A stretch of 64,000 nucleotides of DNA from Melastoma dodecandrum (GCA_029817715.1 JARUPY010000154.1:3313501-3377500); one strand, 5' to 3'. Positions 14,701 through 26,722 are shown, counted from the first letter of the stretch. The notes: generated by a model not told the origin, from the letters alone. Numbers and translations: made by a program.

Positions 14701-14814
14701 GTTTTTCAGGTAAAGCAACTCAAGCAGCAGGACAATGATTGCTTAAATAAGAGAGGAACGCCTGCATCACCATTAAGGAAGAAAGCTAAAAGGGGACAGG
14801 TGATGCTGAACTAA
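11788..14814 (+). CDS. Unrecognised multi-exon protein-coding gene
   Basis: I do not recognise this protein. Exons that join in frame are 12227-12529, 12943-13014, 14392-14523 and 14710-14814 (stop TAA), all GT-AG. A likely first coding exon starts at ATG 11788 and is open to 12183, but its donor is unresolved. The first part reads as a helical, leucine-rich protein (DLSFFLKLFSSFL, LVNALVSRRRQLLRLI). The second has an acidic stretch, then a strongly basic patch (KKKVTKGMTRKKRKRKPH) that could be a nuclear localisation signal, then a WLLSTDNF block. The fourth has GGRLLFFKP and ARLFRSFSLIE. The third intron (13015-14391) holds a repeat-like insertion. If the GT donor at 13015 is not used, translation stops at 13024-13026. 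Either a live nuclear protein gene or a relic with intact 3' exons. Confidence 0.55.
13656..14274. repeat. Repeat-rich insertion in an intron, possible solo-LTR-like element
   Basis: Within this stretch a 19-base unit beginning GTGGAAGTGCTGG occurs at 13735-13753 and 13788-13806. A 40-base unit beginning CGTAGACTTAGC occurs at 14131-14170 and 14233-14272 (36 of 40 identical, offset 102). The CGTAGACT motif also recurs at about 13672, 13691 and 13718. TGTTGAC (14173-14179) and GTCAACA (14268-14274) form a perfect 7-base inverted pair with TG...CA ends, as in LTRs. No clear target duplication was found. Confidence 0.4.
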
Positions 14815-15690
14815 TGCTGGCAAATGGCTAGCAGTTTCATTTATGGTGGATTTGGGGGGGGGGGGGGGAAAAAGGGAAAACCATATAGATAAGTTTTTCA
14901 TTGCCTTAGGACGACTTTCTGGGTACTTGTTTCCCATTTGAAAGACCATCTGAAGAATGCAGGAAGAAGAAACGAACCTTACCCAGATTCAACAGGAAGA
15001 AGGAAGGAGAAGAAGAAGGAGGTTGGGGAGAGAAAATATCAGTAGGGAAAAACCCCTGTAACCAATTATTAACAACAGAGTGCGTCCCTGTACAACTCTT
15101 ATACCCACACTAACAGAGTAACAGAACGCTCGCTGTAGTAATTTACAAAACACTCCTCCTCTGCTCTTCTATTTAATTCAGCTTCGGTGAGCCATGGGCT
15201 TGATGAGTAGTATCCAACTCTAGGCCTTGATAACCTGAGCCTGGCCTAGAGTTGTTCCTGCTTAATTTGGTCCAACACCATTAATTGACTGAGATGAGGA
15301 AGAAGTCGTAGTTTCGGCTTCGATGCGCGTGGTAGTTCTACAATAATTGTTGTGACATGGTTTCCGTTCAAATCCCGTAACCTCCTCTATAGTTTCCGAT
15401 TCGAGTTGGATGGATGCATTTTGCTTCGAGTTTCATGCTATGGTTGAAATCATTTCCTTCATTTCCCTATTAGGGGCCAAAGCATATTCGAACCTGAAAA
15501 GAAATACAAATCCATAAAAATGTTTTGATCATCATCCTCAACCACCTCGCCGACATTGCCCCAGAAAACCACCTCTAAACTGGTATAATACAATGTGGCA
15601 TGCGGAAACTCGCACGCGGTAGCAACTACTTGTATACAGGCATCGTCGTGGGTCGTACATAGTGGCGGCTACATGGAATCCTTGCTTGTG
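14815..15690. other. Intergenic region between convergent genes
   Basis: Holds the 3' flanks of the unrecognised plus-strand gene and of the BIR1-like gene. It includes a G15 homopolymer at 14854-14868 and a purine-rich GAAGAAGAAGGA stretch near 15000. No coding or RNA gene was seen. Confidence 0.6.
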
Positions 15691-17643
15691 CTACTCTGTT
15701 CCATCTCGGGCAACGATAAGTTCTACCAAGGACTGGGAATCACCATTATCTGCGGGCATCTGCATATCGTTATCGGTACTGAAATTGTACTTCTGCCCAA
15801 TTGCCCTAAGAAGCTGATAGACTTCAAACATGGTCGGCCTCTCCTTGGGGTTCTGGTTTACGCAATTACAGGCAACCTTGAGAAACTGGAACACTTCGTT
15901 ATCGACTCCCCTCCCCATCAAGGCCTTATCGATCGCATCCTCGAGTCTCGAGGCGGCTCTTAGCTCCGTGATCCAATCCACCAGGCTCCCCTTAAAGTTC
16001 TCAGATGCCCTGCTAACATAAGTAGGCTGCTCGCCCGTGACTAGCTCCAGAAGTATGACCCCGAAACTATAAACATCTCCCTTGGGAGTCGCCAAGAGTG
16101 TTCGAGAATATTCAGGGGCGACGTAGCCAAGGTCGCCAAATTCTCCATTAACAAAAGTGCTCAAGTGGGTGTCTATCGGGTTCATGAGTCTGGCCAGCCC
16201 AAAGTCAGAAATCTGAGGCTCGAAGTCCGCATCAAGGAAGATGCACTTCGAGCTAATATTGCGATGGATGATGCGAGGATTGCAGTTATGATGGAGCCAG
16301 GCTAGCCCTCGAGCAGCCCCGATCCCGATCTTTAGCCTCAGAGGCCAATCTAAGGTTTTGTTGGTCTCGCCATCACTCGGCGAATGAATACGATCGTGTA
16401 GGATGCCGTTTGGCATGTACCTGTAGACCAACAGGTTTTCCTTCTTAGCCATGCAAAAACCCAACAGGGGAACCAAGTTCCGGTGCTTAACCCTTCCGAG
16501 CACATTCAACTCGGACATCAATTCCTTTTCTGAATGCTGAGAGTCTTGCAACCTCTTAACCATGAGCACATTATTATCCCCAAGCACAGCTTTGTACATC
16601 GTCCCGGTCCTTCCAGACCCAATTATGCTGCTTTTGCTGAAGTTATTCGTGGCCTTCATGAGGTCATTCAACTTAATTTTTGATACGGATTTCTCAAATA
16701 CAGATACCTGCAAGTTGTTTTAGAAGAATGTTGACGATGAGGTAACTGTCAAAAGATAGGGAACTGAGCGTCAAATCAAGTAACATTGATGGAACAGAAT
16801 TCTTCACAAACTTACCTTAACTCCTTTGATTCCAATCAAGCTCTTCGCCCACTTATTTCCTTCAGGATCGTCCTCCTTCTTGTAAGATCTCCGACGCAGC
16901 AAAATGAATAATCCAACACCAACACAAACGGCCGCAAAAGTTGCCCCAGCAGCAGCAGAGACGACAATGATGGTAACACGGGGACCATTCCTAGACTTGC
17001 ATTTAGGCAAAGGAGAGCCACAAAGACCTGGGTTGTTTGCGTAGCTATCGGCCGTGATCGTCGTGTTACTGCTAAAGTTTGGAACTGGCCCTTGGAGCTG
17101 ATTGTTGGCTACACTAAAAGTCGAGAGGCGGCCCAGTAGGCTCAACTGCGCGGGAATCTGTCCTGACAATTGGTTGTTGTCCAGCTTAATGCTATTCAGA
17201 AAGGAGCAGTTCGCCAAGTCAACGGGTATTTCCCCCGAGAACCTATTTGATGACAGATCCAAGGTCGTAACATACTCGATCAATTCGCAGATATCGGCGG
17301 GGATGGGCCCATAGAAATCATTGCTCGAGAGGTCTAAGCCTGTCATGCTCGAGCAATTCTGTACGCCACGAGGAAACTGACCCTGGAGCCCCACATTCGA
17401 AAGTTTGAGATTCAAAACCTTCTCATCGCCCTGGTGCCAACACTCAACCCCGTTGAAGTTGCATATGGATCCCACCGTCGTGTTACTGAAATTCCAAGAG
17501 GAAGTCAAGTAATTATTAGGATCGACCGATTCTTTTATGGACCTCAAGCAGTCGATATCGCTCTGTGTGCCGAAACTCTTATTGATCACAAGCAAAAACC
17601 ACAAAACTTCAGCAGCAAGAACTACGGAAATCCCCTTCCCCAT
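15691..17643 (-). CDS. BIR1: BIR1-like leucine-rich repeat receptor kinase
   Basis: Two exons, 17643-16816 and 16707-15691, encode 614 residues. Order: signal peptide (about 1-25), LRR N-terminal cap with the DIDCLRSIK start, about four to five LRRs ([30 protein letters not shown]), a transmembrane helix near 223-249, then a kinase domain. The domain layout and [29 protein letters not shown] and [18 protein letters not shown] match Arabidopsis BIR1 (At5g48380), a BAK1-interacting negative regulator of cell death and immunity at the plasma membrane. The glycine loop is GSGRTG (306-311), the ATP-binding lysine is K327, DFG is present (444-446), but the catalytic loop is HRN (424-426) instead of HRD, as in Arabidopsis BIR1. 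The in-frame ATG at 17691 would precede the hydrophobic signal; 17643 fits better. Divergent from the FRIGIDA-like gene. Confidence 0.93.
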
Positions 17644-19804
17644 CTCCAACCTTTCCTCGATGACAGGATCCTCCAAATTCACCAAAACCAAAGAAATCCT
17701 AAAACAAGCTAACTCCGGCCACCCTTTCTTCCTAATTAGATTTCCTTGCCCATATCAATCCTGCAATCAAATCAAAACAAGAACAAACACCCACAAGAAG
17801 TTCATCAGCTACCTTCCCGGGCCCATCAGAAAACCAACCCCAATACCCAAATCACAATTCCTCCAAAGATTGAATATTTCACCCTTAATCACAAAACCCG
17901 CATCGCAAATTCCATAAATCTTCACCATACACAAAATCCAATCACTTGAAAACCAAACAGCCGGTTGCCATATTGTAATAAAGCCAAAGGAAAAGGGGAG
18001 AGGCGGGAATCGACTCACTGGAAACCAGCGGGTTAAAGTCCCAGGAGAGCCAAGAGACGATGAGCGAAGTCTCGAGTCGACCTCGATAAAGATGGGATTG
18101 GGAAGGATGACATGAGAAAAAGAGAAAAAAACATACAACGTGTGAACAAAGGCAGGAGTCCTTTCGTGGAAAAAAGCTTGGGGGGGGGGGGTGTTAAAGC
18201 GAAATCAACGACTGAGAGTGTGATAATTTTCCAAGAATGAACTGAACTCGATAGGATGCCTAATGGGAAACCAGTATCAGAACAAGGCCGGCCTAACTGG
18301 GCAAAAGGAGGGTGAGAGGGTGGGGGGTCTATTCCCAGTCAACAATGCGATCGAGGACTTTTGGGACGCGTTAAGTTAATGACGACATCCACTGTGAATT
18401 GGGAAAAGGGGGGATGCAAAAGATAAAAAGACACTTCAAGGGGCATTGACTTGGACTTGGACTTTCAGACAAAAGCAAGGAAATAGAGAGAGAAACATGC
18501 CTTTACTTAAATAATGTTAATGTTAGCAGAAAGAGTTTCTCAAACAGGGTTTGTATCAGCAAAGAAGGACTGGGCCGAATTCCTTAGGCCTCTCTCCCTC
18601 GTTTCAAATTTTCGTTGTTGGGTTTTTGTCCGCATCCTCTCTTTTCTTACAACACGGCCTCACTGGAAGTGTGTAAAAATTCCCAAAAGCCCAACAGCCC
18701 CATTATCCCAAATTATCATTTTTTTTTTTTCTTTTTGCAAACTCTATTACGGAGATATTTCCATTAGGACCATGTGATGTGATTAGCTGTAGCAACGACG
18801 ACCGTACATTGTCAGGAAATCATAGGGATAGATCATTACACAACAACACAGCCCTCAAACACCAGTGCCACGTGGCACTAAACCCACGAATCGCTCGGGA
18901 CAACTTCCTAGGTTTAATCTAAAACTAAACCTGAACCGAAGGCTGTCCCAGTGTTAGTTTGTCTCTCTCTTCCCGGTTTTATTACAGGGGGGGAGGGGAA
19001 GTGCTAGTCAAAACGGGAGTCTGCCAGTGCCACCTGCCCCCAAAAGAAGAAAGGTGTTGGGGGTAAGAGGGGGGAGGAGGAACAAAGAGAAGGGAGAAGA
19101 GCAATCATATCTGCCACACCACCCTCCCTCCTTCTCCTGGCAGCCTTTTCTTTCTTTTATCTATCCTCCCCTATCTCTCACGCGGCAATTCCAGCTCACG
19201 CCCCCCCCCCCCCTTCCCCCCAGCTGGGAAATGTAGAAATCTCACTTTCCCTAAATCGTACGCAGGTGGTGGTCTCTCTCCGTCCTCTTCTTCGTTGATC
19301 TGGTGAGTTTCTCGGGTTGCCCTTTTTGTGGGACTGGGGTTTTTTTTTTGGGGTTTTTCGTCTTACTTTTGCTGGGGTTTTATAATTGTTGTCGGTTTGG
19401 GGTGTGAAAAAGGTTGTTGCTTTGGGTGATTTTGGTGGTTGATGCGGGGATTTGATTGGTGGGTCTGCGGTGGATTTGCTTGGGGGTTGTTTTTGGAGTT
19501 TGCTCTGGTTTTGGGATTCTAGGGTTTTGTGGATTTGCTTATCGAGGTGCATCTGTTAGATTATGGTGTTTTTTAGGGTTTGTGCTGACCTTGGTGGACG
19601 CAAGAATGAAGGTTAATGGAGTCATTATTTGGTTCGCTTATGTTTTGTTGGGTCGATGGAAGCTCTACTGTTACTGCTCTCTCTAGACCTCTGGTTGTTG
19701 GTGTTTCTGATTGCATTCTCAGTTTTGGTGATGTTTTAATGTTTGTTGGTTTAGTTATGTTGCTGAGATTGATTCCCTGCGTGATTTAGTACCACCATCA
19801 CCCG
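17644..19804. promoter_or_regulatory. Divergent upstream region of BIR1-like and FRIGIDA-like 3 genes
   Basis: This 2.1-kb interval contains both 5' flanks. On the plus side a probable leader lies near 19200-19800, with a plausible UTR intron donor (GTGAGTTTC) at about 19301. Homopolymers G12 (18180-18191) and C13 (19201-19213) occur here. ORFs inside it are short and show no family motif. Confidence 0.5.
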
Positions 19805-21922
19805 ATGGACGACGCCCAGTCGGTTGCTTCTCTGATGAACTCGACTAGTTCGAAGATACAACAGCTCCAGAAGGCGTTTGCGGAACTAGAGAGCCACCGT
19901 GCGGTGACTCTCAACCTGAAATGGAAGGAATTGGAGGAGCATTTCCATGGACTTGAGAGGTCACTGAAGAGGCGGTTTGATGAGCTGGAAGACCAAGAGA
20001 AAGTCCTTGAAACAAAAGCCAGGAAGGCGCAGGAGTTACTGCAGAAGAGGGAAGCTGATGTTACTGCAAAGGAACGAGCTTGCTTGGAGAGGCTTCAGAA
20101 AAAGAGGGATGCTGCTGCCGTGACAATTTCCAATGTTCTGAAGAGGCAGCGTAGCGTTTCTTGGGATCAACCTGCTGTCGAGGATGAGGGCCAAGATACT
20201 GAAGAAAAAGCCGTCAGTGGCTTGACCACAGAAAATAACTTGGAAGATGCTGAAGATTTCTCGGAGGTCAGTTCTGCCGAAGTGACATCTTATCCTCCCC
20301 TCCACAAGTTATGCAGGGACATGGATGCAGAAGGCCTCCACAGGTTCATATCTGACAACCGTAAGAATCTAGCTTCCATAAGAGAGGAAATTCCATCAGC
20401 ACTGAATGTTGCCCCGAGCCCTGCTATTTTGGTTCTGAAGTCCCTGGAAGGATTTTACGGTGGAAACTTGTCAGGTGCTGACGGCAAAAAAGATGCCAAC
20501 TTGGTGGGCATTCGAAGGACTTGCATCATGCTGATGGAGTGCCTCATGGTTTTGCTGATGCATGATGACCCCCATTCTGATATGATCTCAGAAGATGTCA
20601 AGCATTGGGCAAGAGAAATTGCTAAAGAGTGGAAGCCAAAATTGGATGATCTGGACATGAGTGCAAGTAATGGAAATTGTTTGGAGGCTCATGCATTTCT
20701 GCAGCTCCTTGCCACTTTTGGCATTGCTTCTGACTTTGATGAGGAGTTTTTGTTGCGGTTAGTGCCCGTGGTCTCGCGACGGCGCCAAACTGCGGAACTT
20801 TGTCGCGCCCTTGGGTTGTCCTACAAAATGCCAGGTTTCTCTTTCATCATCTTGGATCTACTGACAATGATATTCTTTGTACGGATAAAGATAATCTCAT
20901 GTTCTTACCAGGAATTTTTTTGGTAGAAAAGGGAGTTCATAGATTAGTTCTTACCATGAATTATATTCTGCAGAAACTTAAACCTGCATTTTTCATATTT
21001 GTCCTGTGTGCTTCTTCCATTAGCAGCTGACTTATGCAGTAAACATATGTCAACGGTATTATTAACAGGTGTAATTGAAGTTTTGGCCGACAGTGGGAGA
21101 CAAATTGATGCTGTTAACCTGGCATTTGCATTTGAGTTGACAGAGAAGTTCCCCCCTGTGCCTTTGTTGAAATCTTACCTCAAAGAGGCCAGAAAAGTTC
21201 CTTCACCTGTTAAACCTGGGAATGGACCTGCTCCTGCTCAGGTTGGTTCTGTGTCTAATATCATCGACGTGTTATCGCATTGGCTGTTTTAACCTATAAC
21301 GGAATTCTAGCATGCACTTTTCCCAATTCTCTATTGATGAATTATTCGTCCCTGTTGGGTTATTGTGCTGTTATCAGTTATTAGCATCTCAATGGTTGTG
21401 TGACGCTGCTGGGTCAGATATGATCTAACCTTTTTCTTCTGTGTTGGTTCTCATTGTTTGCATAATGAACCAAATACATCACTTGTGCAGATGGAGGTCA
21501 ATGAAAGAGAGCGCGCAGTCCTCAAGTCTGTCATCAAGTGCATTGAGGAGCATAAGCTTGAGGAGATGTACCCACCAGAACCCCTCCAGAAACAGGTTCT
21601 CCATCTGGAGAAAGCCAAGGCCGACAAGAAAGCTGTGGCTGAAGTTTCCAAGCCTCAACCCAAGAGACACCGTGCTGCCGGCTCTGCCAATCCCCTCCCC
21701 GTCGTCAACATAGCCACCACCGACCGCACCTTCTATCCTCCTACTGCTCCCGAAGGCTACACCCCATACATTTACGACCGGCAGTACATCTACCCAGGAC
21801 ATGCCGACAACCATGGACCTTCGATATTGGGCATGGCCTCTTACAACCTTCCCCCGCCGCCACATCCCCAGAGCAACTTCTTCGGAAGCGCCTACCACTT
21901 CCAACCGTCGTATTTCCGTTAA
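19805..21922 (+). CDS. FRL3: FRIGIDA-like protein 3
   Basis: Three exons, 19805-20834, 21069-21241 and 21491-21922, join in frame to 544 residues. The N-terminal third is a long coiled coil (about residues 10-110, SSKIQQLQKAFAELESH and LQKREADVTAKERACLERLQ). The Frigida domain follows (about 160-450), with YPPLHKLCRDMDAEGL, LVPVVSRRRQTAELCRALGL and GVIEVLADSGRQIDAVNLAF. A second helical stretch (LKSVIKCIEEHKLEEMYPPE) and a proline/tyrosine-rich tail end the protein. Family members act in the nucleus; FRIGIDA itself promotes FLC expression and flowering delay, while the role of FRL3-type proteins is less clear. Arabidopsis FRL3 (At5g48385, recalled) also adjoins BIR1. The start is the first ATG before the conserved coiled coil. 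No breaks. Confidence 0.94.
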
Positions 21923-22527
21923 ACTAGAAGCCAGCAGACTGTCTTTCTAAGTGCTAGTTTAACTCCCTTCGATGTTGTGTCAAAATGTATGGTTTGACTG
22001 TAGCAGTTAGAAACTCGACTGAAAAAAAAAATCAATGTCATCTGCTGGTCCCAAGTCATAGGAAGACATTATTAATTCCTAATATGCTGTGTGCTTTTTT
22101 ATTTGTGTTGGCAGAACTCAAACCTCTTTGTAATTTTATCTTTTCCTTTAAGACACTATTTTTAGTTTTTATCTCCTGAAATTCATTGTTGATGGCATTT
22201 TCATCAGGGCAGATGGGAGTTGGATACTGTTCAGAACAGACGGTGATTTATTTCTACCTTCAAAACAATTTCCTCAAGACAATCTAATGTTTCATCTTGG
22301 CATCTACTCAGGTAGTGTTCTGCATAATCATTGAAAATGGATAATCTTCTACACCGAGGGAGAAGTGTGATGGTTCCTAACGCACTGGTCTTGAAGGCGT
22401 TGGAGAAGATGGGGGCTTCAGATCAGGATACTAAATGTCAAGCAAAGCAGGAAGAATTCATCAGCTGTTGAAAAAATGACAACAATATTGAAAATTATGA
22501 ATGAGATAAAAAGCTGCACGGCAATTG
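21923..22527. other. Convergent 3' flanks of FRL3 and STR4A
   Basis: AT-rich DNA that should contain both 3' UTRs. No additional gene seen. Confidence 0.6.
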
Positions 22528-24063
22528 CTAGCTTACATTGGGATAAGGCGACAATGACCGTCGAACTTCGACTCTGGAGTCCATCACTGGATTCTCTCCC
22601 AAAGAATCATCAGCTGATGATAATTCCGCAGTTTTTCCATTTTTTATTTGGCCAACAGCGCCATTTGTTCCGATCACTGGCGAAGGTTTATCTTTCCGCT
22701 TCTTAGGTTTCATATGCGCTGAAGGAGGCAAAAGAGTCTCTTGGATGTCCTGCAAAAGGAATCAGCTGAGGAGACGAAAGCACAATTATATCAAACAGTT
22801 CATATGAAACTGAGATGGATTTCTCCAGATGGAGTGCTAATATTTTTCGCATGCCAAGCTATGTTTCCCTCTCTTTACAAGTGCAAGCAGGGTTATATGG
22901 TTTTCTACACTTTTTGAGATGGAAATGTGAAGAAAAACATACCATCCAGCCTTTTTTGCCGAGAACTCCACCTTTGATTGCGTAAGCCTCCTTGAAACCT
23001 TTTCTGAACAGCAATTCCGCCACTTTCAAGGAGTTGCCATCAAAACTACCTTCCCCACAGGAAATAAGAAAGGGCAAAAAATGAGCATGACATGATTCCA
23101 TGACTTCCAATACATAACTTAGACACCTATCAGTGAGCGCAGGTTTCCAAGGGAAAAAGAAACAAGACTTACAAACTAAACATGTAGCCACACTTAAGTT
23201 TCACAAAATGCATCGTTATTTTCACATAAGCAATGCTATCTTTCAAAGGTAAATACCAAGCCAGAGAGATTGACTGCGGCTAACACTGAATTTTGCTAAT
23301 CACAATGCTACACGACAAAGGGAAAACAATGTGGCTACTTCACTATAATTAATGCATACAACTCTCAAGAGCTTCTGATTCTGACCATTAGGGATACGCG
23401 TTCTCGAACCAAATCAATTTCCCATAATCCAAGTAAACCAACAGGAAAAACATCCTTTTCCCCTACTTACTTGTCGAGTATACAAAGGACAGTGTTCCCA
23501 GGATCCTCAAACTCTCCCAAAACCTTCCTTACAAACTCCTCCTCCCTCCCTTCCACAAACTCAGCCTTAACCACCCCCTTTTTCTTCTTCAAGAACCCCA
23601 AGTCGGGCGAATCATTGGCCGCAACGCTCCGCCTGTCCCTAATATCAAGCAACTCCGCATCGGGATCGTCCCTCAACTTCCTAAACGCATCGATGGCACT
23701 CACGTACTTATACTTACTAACATAGTACTGAACCACCGGCACCACAACCAGCCAAATGAAAGTGCACCCAGCAACAAAGAACGGATTTCTGGTGAAGAAA
23801 TCGTCAATGGCGACCACAATTGCCTCCAGGTTGATCTTATCGGCGGAGCCCGCCGCGGCGGGTTCGGAAGCGAGGCCCGGGAGCGGCGTCAGGTAACCCA
23901 AAATAGGGTAAAGAAGATGGACGGTGTGATTCCGCTCCCGGAGGGGGGAAAGGACGAATCTTTTCGGTGGAACAGAAGTGGGTTTTCCGAATTTAAGCAT
24001 CCTGCGGAAGTTTTGGGAGGGAGGAGAGTATGAGCATACTATGGAAGTGGAGAGAGACTCCAT
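22528..24063 (-). CDS. STR4A: Rhodanese-like domain protein 4A, chloroplastic
   Basis: Three exons, 24063-23471, 23045-22943 and 22749-22528, give 305 residues. The N-terminus is serine-rich and basic, like a plastid transit peptide. A hydrophobic helix (FFVAGCTFIWLVVVPVVQYYV, about residues 95-115) suggests membrane anchoring. The rhodanese fold follows: AIDAFRKLRDDPDAELLDIRD, then NTVLCILD and FDGNSLKVAELL. The position where active sulfurtransferases have Cys in the active loop is taken by FDGNS, so catalysis is unlikely; my recollection is that STR4A proteins share this. The lysine/serine-rich C-terminal tail (HMKPKKRKDKPSP) has no fold I know. The intron-1 donor GTAAGTAGG makes the first exon end just before a UAA that would otherwise stop translation. 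Arabidopsis STR4A is At3g25480 (recalled), next to the TlyA-like gene as here. Confidence 0.85.
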
Positions 24064-24408
24064 TCTATGGAGCGAAGGATTCTTCTACCCGGAAGACTCT
24101 GATGAAGAAGATGATGACATCTTTGAGGATTTGCTTGATTTGGGATGATGGGTTGGGCTTAGTCGGGGCTTCTACAGCTTCCCTCATGTTAAAGCTTGTA
24201 CCTTTTCCGACACTTGTTTCTATTCCTACCCACTACAGTTCTGATAAATCCCTATCCGGACCACATGCGCAACCCCTTCTAACATTACATTGGCCCATCT
24301 TTGGTGCAACCAATCAGCGCTTACCTGACAAGAATGACCATAACACTTCTCGAGGAGCCCGGGTCGAACAAAGTAGCTCAGCTGAATGCGCACATATAAA
24401 GAGTCCTT

Positions 24409-26252
24409 TCAGATTGGTTCACTCAGTTCACCCTTCTTCTTAGCTGTTCGGCGAAAGCATGCCGGAAACTCTTTATTGCCCTCTGTGACCTTGATAGGAG
24501 ACTCAATCCAGCCTTTGTTTGATAACCCGAAATTCTCGACCCCACTGATGGTTTTGTCAAGTACCTGTAGAGCATAAAGCCGAGACGGTGACTACGATTA
24601 CTCTTGTCACGTTTCACAAATTATTTTCAGGCCGTGATAAGCTTGAGTAATGCTTACATATTGATGAACAAGAGGATCTTTCACAATACCCCCACCTCTT
24701 ACCTGCCCAAGTATAGAACATATAATTGGGAATGGGGGCACATAGAGACTATCTAAAAGAGTAGGGAAAGACAAATACTTGTGATCTACGAGCTGTGAAT
24801 TGAGGTTTAAAGAGGGTAACAAGTGCCGCCTCTTCCTTCATCACGTTCAATATTGCTGGCATGACTTGCATTTTAAAAGGATGCAATTTGACAAAAATCC
24901 ACGAGGTAGGGGACGATGATGTAGGGGAAGTAAAAGACCTACAATCACAATTCATTTCAGACGTACCAATAATAATGACATGAAAGATATCCAGAGTGAC
25001 TAAATCAACTTTATGATGATTCCAACAATTCGGTAGCCAAAAATAAATATCTGAGTAGCTAACTTTTTCTGAGAACTTATTTTTCTTCTGGATAGAAAAA
25101 CTACCCATGACTATTTTCTACTAGAGGTAGTTTCAAAATTTACGCGAGTAGTTCCTGTATACCTACCCATAACCAACATCAACTCCATGAACAAACGAGG
25201 CATCATGCTGTAGCAAGCAATCAGTAAAAACTCCTTTCAACAACCCTGAATCAAGTGCAATTTTTCCTTCAACATCTACACCCAGCTGTTCAAGGTGCAG
25301 CTTCCAACTTGTAGCCAGATCTGCATGAACCCAAAAAATTAGTCTTTTAGATCCCCATTTTCATCATATAACATTGGCCTTCCAAGTAATTCCTTACAAA
25401 AAAATAGAAGAGGAGAGGTAATATCAGGAAGTAATCACCTACATACATATTTGGGGACCTCGACAAGGATCTCTACCACAGATTTGTCCGAAATGGGTGT
25501 CCCGGATCTACTAACCATTTCCGTTAACAGAAACTTTGCCTGAAAGAAAATGTCGGCCATGAGACATAACAAATGTTTCCAACTTCGAAGAAATATAAAA
25601 ATATTTTAACATCCTGATATATAGGCCACAATTATTCTCAAAGAAGTTCACGTGCCAATTGAAAACGCTATCTTGCAAGCTCTAAAAATGTTACCGGTGA
25701 TTCAAAGTCCAAAAATATTATCTGCTACTTCTAAAAGCAGTGAAAGCTCGTAAATTTTGCAAATTAATCCTTGTATACAGACAAACAACATACCTTGGAT
25801 AATCCATGACTGGAACAGAATTCAGACTGTACTGCTGATACCTCTCGAAGCACACCTCGTCAAGCCTCCACTTCAAAGAGAGCAAACTCACACGAATCAG
25901 TGCCCCAGAAGAACACAAGCACGATCTAAATATCAAATTAAAACAGACAGTTCCCTTCCCGAACAAATCCAACAGCAGCAGCTCATTCCAAAAAAAAAAA
26001 GACATCAAACAAGATGTACTCCGCGGAAAAGCTCCTCAATCCAAACCGAGAATCCAACCTCGCTGCCAAAACGACACCCAATGTCGGACAAATGAGCCCA
26101 GGATCGACAACCAATGCGCTAATTGCCTGAGTTCTCAAAATGACAAAAAGGAAGTAATTCCACCCACCGCGAGAAGACGAAATCACGCCGCCGTCACTGC
26201 CGCCGACAACGGCGGAGAAGTCCGCCGGGGACTTGAGGCAACGGAGCGCCAT
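24409..26252 (-). pseudogene. TlyA-type rRNA methyltransferase, broken copy
   Basis: Remnant of the plant relative of bacterial TlyA, an S4-like RNA-binding plus FtsJ-like 2'-O-methyltransferase acting on rRNA ('hemolysin-like' in old annotation). Recognisable pieces in order: MALRCLKSPADFS (26252), RLDEVCFERYQQYS (about 25850), GTPISDKSVVEILVEVPKYVC (about 25500-25440), EQLGVDVEGKIALDSG (about 25300), AALVTLFKPQF (about 24830), GGGIVKDPLVHQ (24702-24655) and the final exon 24564-24409 (NFGLSNKGWIESPIK). Several exons change frame by one base: after RLDEVCFERYQQYS, around 25525 (two consecutive in-frame TAG codons) and near 25300. The cofactor-binding motif after ALDSG is altered (LLKGV where the family has S/T-GG-F). 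A gene in decay, or less likely several sequencing errors. Confidence 0.75.
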
Positions 26253-26504
26253 CCCTTTCTTTCCGCCGTTCTAAGTTCCAACGCCGCCTCCCCGCGCCGG
26301 CTTGCAAACGCGGAATAAGTTGGTCCGGGCCAAGTGTCAGTCCCTAATGGATTGAGCCCATATTCATTCCGTTAATGGGCCTGGCCGATAGGAGAACAGT
26401 GGTTATAGATTTATGTCCCGAAAGTATGGAATACCGTTTTGTCGCAATTTAGAGAATTTCATATGGGTGGGGGGGAACAAACCGGACATAAAAGTGGATA
26501 AAAG

Positions 26505-26511
26505 GATAAGG
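26505..26511 (+). promoter_or_regulatory. I-box-like light-responsive element upstream of psaL
   Basis: GATAAGG, the I-box core common in promoters of nuclear photosynthesis genes, lies about 215 bases before the PsaL start. A CCAAT-type motif follows near 26536. I saw no clear TATA box, which is usual for many photosystem I genes. The function is inferred from sequence only. Confidence 0.4.
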
Positions 26512-26722
26512 TGAGGTGAGGGGGCAATGGACTGACCAATCGCAACCTCTCGTTGTTTCCACCTCATTCCCTCTCCAATCCACAAACATTCTTCCATTTG
26601 ATGATATTTCCCCAGTTCATCCTTCCCTCGTGTCTTTTTCGGACCACATTTATGTAATCTTCCCTCTGAGACTGACTACTTGTCGGATTTCCTGAAGAAC
26701 GGAGCAATTTTTTTAACCAAAA

